Below, in pieces: positions 7,001 through 9,770 of a stretch of DNA of 9,770 bases. This stretch comes from Cuniculiplasma sp. (GTDB lineage: Archaea > Thermoplasmatota > Thermoplasmata > Thermoplasmatales > Thermoplasmataceae), in contig JAGDXN010000067.1 of the NCBI GenBank assembly GCA_023256455.1, positions 1 through 9,770 on the forward strand. Direction: 5' to 3'. The translations under genes were made by a program, and so were the position numbers. Within the stretch, counting starts at the first letter, position 1, and each line of letters opens with the position of its first letter. Under the pieces are notes generated by a model. The model searched no databases. It was not told where the DNA came from and saw only the letters and a list, made by a program, of their open reading frames with translations.

Positions 7001-9770
7001 TAGCTGATACCTGGATCAGGTTGAGAGGGATCTTAACATTATAGACCAGTGGGGCTCCCGGAGTTAAAACATTATGCTGTATATCTCTGTAAACTGTTCC
7101 GTTAGATGTTATTACATTTACGGTATAATTTCCAGGACCAATGTTAGATGCATTGTAAAATCCATTGTTAATTGTGAAATTGTATTCCTGGCCATTAGAT
7201 GCTCTCTGCAATTGGAGAGTGCCAGATAACAGCTTTGTAGTGTTGATTTTGTGTGAGCCTATACCGAGTTGCCTCTCCAGCTCAACGGAACCAGTTGATG
7301 TTATGTTTTTTATCATATAATTTTTAACAATATAGTATTGAGGCAATCCAGTGGTTACATTCACGTTAATTGTTTTTCTTTCAGCTTGCTGCCTTGAAAT
7401 ATTAAGGCTGAAGGCCTTAAGAATGTTTGAACCGTACAGGGTTCTCTGATTTAATGTACCATCTGAAAACACCAGGGTATCATTTCCAGGTAATCCGGTT
7501 AGATTGTAATATCCGTATTTGTTTGACAGTACCGTCTGGTGTGGAATACCATATTGATCCAATATTGTTACTCTTATTCCAGATATGGGAACACCAGTTG
7601 GGGATTTTATCTGTCCAGTGATTATTGCCCCTGGGAAGTATCTCAAGATGGGATCTGAACCCTGAATAATTGAGGCTGCCGAGGGAAATATTATGGATGT
7701 ACCCTTGTGTATCTGTTCCAGATGATAAGCCTGCTGGAGAGAAATTATTTTGAAGGCATTTTGATGAGCGGAGGCATTATTGAATGGATTGTAAGGAACA
7801 CCTTCATAACAGACCTCGAAATTGCTCATATTCCATGCAGGCTGTATCTGATACTGGTTCGTACCAAAGGTTAATCCAGGTACGCCTGATGTTTGTCCTA
7901 CAGCTGTTGGGGGCAATCCTATCAATGCCCTGTATATTGTAGTGTTATAGAATGCAGGAGTGTAAGTTATTTGATAATTCGTTGGAATAACGTTATTAGG
8001 GGTTTGATTGAGTGGGAAAGTGCCATTGGAAGTGACAGCATATATCTGATAGTATTCATAGGGTACAACTCCTCCAGATTGAGTGGTATAAGAGGGTGTA
8101 TCTGTTAAATATGCCGGTGCGTAGAAGATTCCAGTATCAAGTCCAGAAAGCGGGAAAAGATTGTGATCCGTTTGAATGTACTGTATGGACCAGCCTGTAG
8201 CTCTCTGCACTGACTGATAAAGATTTACGATTTGTACCAATGATAATTTAGATGCCAGTTGACCTTTTACAAGAACGTAGTATGCATTCTGATTGGATAT
8301 TCCTGGGATATAATTACCGTATACTGATGAATTATCAAGTATCCACGGAACAAACTGGTGAGGATTTTCATATATTTGCTGAATCAGATTCAATTCCTGG
8401 TTGCTAAGATACTGTGAAAGAGCTGCCTTAAGCTGAGGAGTATAATGACCGGAGTTGTTTATGAATGACGCCTGTATTAATCTGGCCGCCATTAGAGAAA
8501 TGATCTGGGATTGGTTTGTTGATAGTAAAATCTGACCAGCTATCTGATAGGCCTGCTGGAAATCATCCGCCACGGTGGGATGTTTTCCCTGATATAGTTC
8601 CTGGAATCCATAATCCCACCAATTTACATAAGCAGGTTTCTGTGATATGGGTAAATTGGATTGCTGAGTGGCGAACCATGCAAAAGATTGGGAAAGAGGT
8701 GTTGATGAGTTAGTGATGAAACTGCCAGTTGTTCCAAAGTACGCTGAAGTGTTTGCCTCGAAAGTTTGAGGTTTGGCAAAGGATGGTAGGGCGCTGTATA
8801 CTTCCTTATTTATCTGGTTTGCTGAATTGGCAGGCACTGCTGTGGATACAACTCCGAGCCCCGAGGGGATAAGGAGGGCGAATACCAGAAGAAATACAAA
8901 AAGTACCTGGAGCCATTTAATATTTCCCTTCAAACCACTTGCCTTTCTGAATGACTTTCTCGAAGGACTTGTTGAAATACTGTCTACCTTTAATATGGAG
9001 GCAAAGTAATATATCAGTGCGCCACCCATTATAGCATAGCTTGGAGCAGCAGTAATATTGAATCTTCCTGCTGTAAAGCTCATATATATGGAGACACCAC
9101 TGAATATTATAAGCAAAAGCAATGAATCGGTTCTTTCTCTGAGGAATCTATATATGACATATGCAAACCCCCCTATTCCAAGTATGAATTGGGCAACCCC
9201 AAAGCCCCCTATATACTGACCAAGTGCAGGTGCCTGTGCCTCTGCAATTGTGCTATAAACTCTGTTTTTAATGAAGTATCCTTCTCCAGATATAATTTCA
9301 TCAAATATGTGGGGTGTGAGGAAATATGTTGCCAGTAAAACAGCTGAAACTGAAACAATCAACGCAGGCACAGATATAATCCACGGCTTCCTCCCAAATA
9401 TGGATATTAGGGCACTAATTAAAGCCATTACCGCACCGATCATTAATGGTGGAATGAACCAAAGTGAAGGGGTGTTATCGGCAGCATAATAGTAATAAGC
9501 AGCCATTGAGAATGAAAGAACTACAAAAATAATACTTACATAGAGTAAATATCCATTATTCCTTCCAAGGAAAAGATTAACTAATAACTGTACTACTACA
9601 TATATTGCAACTATGGCAAGTATGTAAGCATATCCCTGCCATGAAAGAGCAAGAGCGCCGAACGATGCCCCTGAAAGCAACGCATAAACTGTTCCCTTCT
9701 TATTTTGTGAAATATATTCTATTATATTAGAGTAATATTTATTTACCCTGGTCAAACTTCCAGTTATTAT
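4023..9770 (-). CDS. aglB: giant AglB/STT3-type oligosaccharyltransferase, 5'-partial at the right edge
   Basis: Catalytic enzyme of archaeal N-glycosylation. It moves a lipid-linked glycan to Asn in N-X-S/T on the outer face of the membrane. Numbering here takes the TTG at 9755 as residue 1, but the frame stays open to the window edge. Nine membrane helices are visible (about 21-37, 41-64, 68-90, 97-120, 124-147, 180-203, 210-228, 231-255, 281-305). They correspond to TM5-TM13 of the 13-helix family, so TM1-TM4 and the DXD loops lie outside the window. TIAE (169-172) in the loop between TM9 and TM10 is the TIXE motif, with E172. R231 in GRFNITAAP fits the conserved Arg before TM12. WWDYG (379-383), followed by P-T-V-A-D, is the family hallmark that recognises the sequon Thr/Ser. 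Family-like sequence continues through TGIFYAPAYL (541-550) to a carboxypeptidase-regulatory-like module at about 711-765. Unlike usual AglB proteins (about 600-1,000 residues), about 1,100 more exported residues follow: tandem beta modules (to about 1600), two NEW3/Ig-like domains (about 1630-1870), a last membrane helix (1884-1904) and tail KGRKVK. Only one cysteine (C649) is seen. The DK/MI motif could not be placed with confidence. Confidence 0.92.
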   Translation of the reverse strand: MITGSLTRVNKYYSNIIEYISQNKKGTVYALLSGASFGALALSWQGYAYILAIVAIYVVVQLLVNLFLGRNNGYLLYVSIIFVVLSFSMAAYYYYAADNTPSLWFIPPLMIGAVMALISALISIFGRKPWIISVPALIVSVSAVLLATYFLTPHIFDEIISGEGYFIKNRVYSTIAEAQAPALGQYIGGFGVAQFILGIGGFAYVIYRFLRERTDSLLLLIIFSGVSIYMSFTAGRFNITAAPSYAIMGGALIYYFASILKVDSISTSPSRKSFRKASGLKGNIKWLQVLFVFLLVFALLIPSGLGVVSTAVPANSANQINKEVYSALPSFAKPQTFEANTSAYFGTTGSFITNSSTPLSQSFAWFATQQSNLPISQKPAYVNWWDYGFQELYQGKHPTVADDFQQAYQIAGQILLSTNQSQIISLMAARLIQASFINNSGHYTPQLKAALSQYLSNQELNLIQQIYENPHQFVPWILDNSSVYGNYIPGISNQNAYYVLVKGQLASKLSLVQIVNLYQSVQRATGWSIQYIQTDHNLFPLSGLDTGIFYAPAYLTDTPSYTTQSGGVVPYEYYQIYAVTSNGTFPLNQTPNNVIPTNYQITYTPAFYNTTIYRALIGLPPTAVGQTSGVPGLTFGTNQYQIQPAWNMSNFEVCYEGVPYNPFNNASAHQNAFKIISLQQAYHLEQIHKGTSIIFPSAASIIQGSDPILRYFPGAIITGQIKSPTGVPISGIRVTILDQYGIPHQTVLSNKYGYYNLTGLPGNDTLVFSDGTLNQRTLYGSNILKAFSLNISRQQAERKTINVNVTTGLPQYYIVKNYMIKNITSTGSVELERQLGIGSHKINTTKLLSGTLQLQRASNGQEYNFTINNGFYNASNIGPGNYTVNVITSNGTVYRDIQHNVLTPGAPLVYNVKIPLNLIQVSATLNKLPVKNAKIIIGSKTYYTNSTGKALVYVNTGNYSLYAKYGSSVSQVNNIQFTSLGQNKTVNLSLIPGSYVNINVKNYLGSNLTLYPDGDMSSPINLPWNGQSYGGIVPDGYYTIYDANGTSGVFYHINVYENTTMSIIASKDMSIVRIMPYGINLTAFTGKLSIISGNTTLYKSFHGQGNLKFTLPAGKTYHFYIQGVRVGVNYYSSSEYQLNGNQSVVLVLNRGVAFTTGVYNPDVANVFTSASAVNNGVVILRETGEDFGASPISSSGEATFILNQNYSSMQAIGYSMGFSTGLKNVNLNSHISLNVISENVSVKFISINGGGLLDGKLNLISVRSYKENIVNGYANFSIPVGTYYLNVSGGNQYVYINQSLITVDTSHRNLTINFSSEVRLSVVNSDMANIYSLQNGTFIQNLDSNPIVLPGSYILYAANSSGLANITVISVNLNGTMFLNYSTSYMLNLSNSLSLSNLKVKISFNGLAFITNMTNLYLPSGHYILSYDQEILNSTGEYVVYSGNESLYLDQNTFENIKVYAREFKTPVTGITALDNSPEGSTSVAVYENNRLIAETNTTGNGSFSFNLKNGTYTLYSFNSAKMLANITKITVNPFESNLNIRINLLQSYKTYIYTSIGKTMFKNTVNITSNLGSFTVLSNGLPVILPSHTYDFQSYVSSSFNVSNITFYQEFSGSLNEYVNGTSVVQIVLAKQTLGNLNITQSVIPKFNETSGRSVTVNFTLTNMLNTPANLTLSSGSADWKIMFNKSVIKNLPVTGKVNISANITNRYLVEGGVDNIPLSISYNGISTTLYLKLNVSKFYGVNLTVKDPILGFNNGNGTYTLLFKNSGNVNETVNFSALKTSIIQGSTVNLSLLHVNVSFLSPQGVRVSSINLTFNQTGKIYIYLTPQKGFDQSLFKYFDIYYGVKNDTSIHHISTIYVEYPNISNLYNYVHGPGIIANYTGNPFATIEYGIILLVLVVVIGLIGVAIKGRKVK
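4044..4106 (-). other. additional C-terminal membrane anchor of the AglB-like protein
   Basis: Residues 1884-1904 form an uninterrupted hydrophobic helix (IEYGIILLVLVVVIGLIGVA) followed by a Lys/Arg tail. By the positive-inside rule the tail is cytoplasmic. The whole exported part (about 306-1883) is therefore held to the membrane at both ends. Known AglB structures end with a free soluble C-terminal domain. Confidence 0.8.
4176..4868 (-). other. region encoding two NEW3/Ig-like domains of the AglB-like protein
   Basis: Residues about 1630-1860 contain two stretches of the type seen in Ig-like, CARDB-like or NEW3 domains of archaeal surface proteins: VTVNFTLTNMLNTPANLTL (1651-1669) and YTLLFKNSGNVNETVNFSAL (1756-1775). 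Each pairs a beta strand with an N-x-x-N or N-S-G-N turn. They stand between the tandem modules and the final membrane helix, as a membrane-proximal stalk would. Assignment to a named family is by eye. Confidence 0.5.
4956..7625 (-). repeat. protein-level array of about ten beta-sandwich modules in the AglB extension
   Basis: A recurring hairpin of the form (I/L/V)-P-x-G-x-Y-x-(L/I)-Y, typical of carboxypeptidase-regulatory/transthyretin-like modules, appears with its key Tyr at 877, 954, 1033, 1112, 1278, 1348, 1418, 1508 and 1586. The steps are 77, 79, 79, 166, 70, 70, 90 and 78 residues. The 166 step is best read as two modules, one with a degenerate hairpin near 1190-1205. An additional founder-like module lies at about 711-765 (GQIKSPTGVPISGIRVTI, then KYGYYNLTGLPG). 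The DNA itself is not repeated, so the array is old or diverged. Confidence 0.65.
6081..6100. repeat. perfect 20-bp palindrome followed by T5, inside the AglB-like gene
   Basis: Half-site ATGTGAATTT is followed directly by its exact reverse complement, with no spacer, and then a run of T to 6104 on the plus strand. It falls in codons for N-S-H-I-S near residue 1223-1226 and shows no other sign of being regulatory. A site for a dimeric protein or an antisense terminator is possible, and chance in AT-rich DNA is also possible. Confidence 0.5.
8607..8621 (-). other. WWDYG catalytic-site motif codons of the AglB-like protein
   Basis: Codons TGG TGG GAT TAT GGA encode residues 379-383 just after the last multi-pass helix. 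This pentapeptide is essentially diagnostic for STT3/AglB/PglB oligosaccharyltransferases and contacts the +2 Ser/Thr of the acceptor sequon. Confidence 0.95.
9240..9251 (-). other. TIXE-loop motif codons of the AglB-like protein
   Basis: Codons ACA ATT GCA GAG encode TIAE (169-172) in the external loop between the helices corresponding to TM9 and TM10. In characterised enzymes the Glu of this loop helps bind the acceptor Asn. Its presence, together with WWDYG, argues for an active enzyme. Confidence 0.85.

Overview
The window reads as part of the chromosome of a euryarchaeon, most likely a Thermoplasmatales-type, acid-loving, S-layer-glycosylating lineage. The archaeal evidence is a uS15 protein with the N-terminal extension found in archaea and eukaryotes, a GAN-type RecJ nuclease directly behind it, and an AglB/STT3 oligosaccharyltransferase. 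The placement near Thermoplasmatales is inference. It rests on moderate-to-low GC, start codons with little or no Shine-Dalgarno signal, and exported domains poor in acidic residues (about 4-5% D+E by eye in the last 400 residues of the AglB protein) and nearly free of cysteine. There is no sign of a mobile element, tRNA, rRNA or CRISPR array.

Left part (1-745). A possible start of a minus-strand gene runs off the left edge (60 to 1). Next is a complete minus-strand gamma-class carbonic anhydrase-like gene (126-650). A short divergent promoter region of about 94 bp separates it from the plus-strand cluster.

Middle part (745-3204). This is a compact plus-strand information-processing operon. 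rpsO (uS15) overlaps a RecJ/GAN-like DHH exonuclease by ATGA, and 25 bp later comes a 214-residue protein with a RuvC/YqgF-like RNase H fold. The operon ends head-on against the next transcription unit with no base between the two stop codons (TAA at 3202-3204, the opposing TAA at 3207-3205).

Right part (3205-9770). This is a minus-strand cell-surface glycosylation unit. It begins off the right edge with a giant oligosaccharyltransferase: the window holds 1,915 codons and the first four membrane helices are still missing. The protein carries the AglB catalytic parts visible here (TIXE loop, WWDYG). It then continues into an exported region of roughly 1,100 extra residues, made of about ten beta-sandwich modules spaced around 78 residues apart, two further Ig/NEW3-like domains and an added C-terminal membrane anchor. 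That extra region holds about 61 N-X-S/T sequons, so the enzyme looks like a heavy potential substrate of itself. A second, coupled gene (ATGA overlap) encodes a 273-residue single-pass glycoprotein candidate with nine sequons. This pair is the most interesting content: an oligosaccharyltransferase that may double as a cell-surface coat protein, with a possible dedicated partner.
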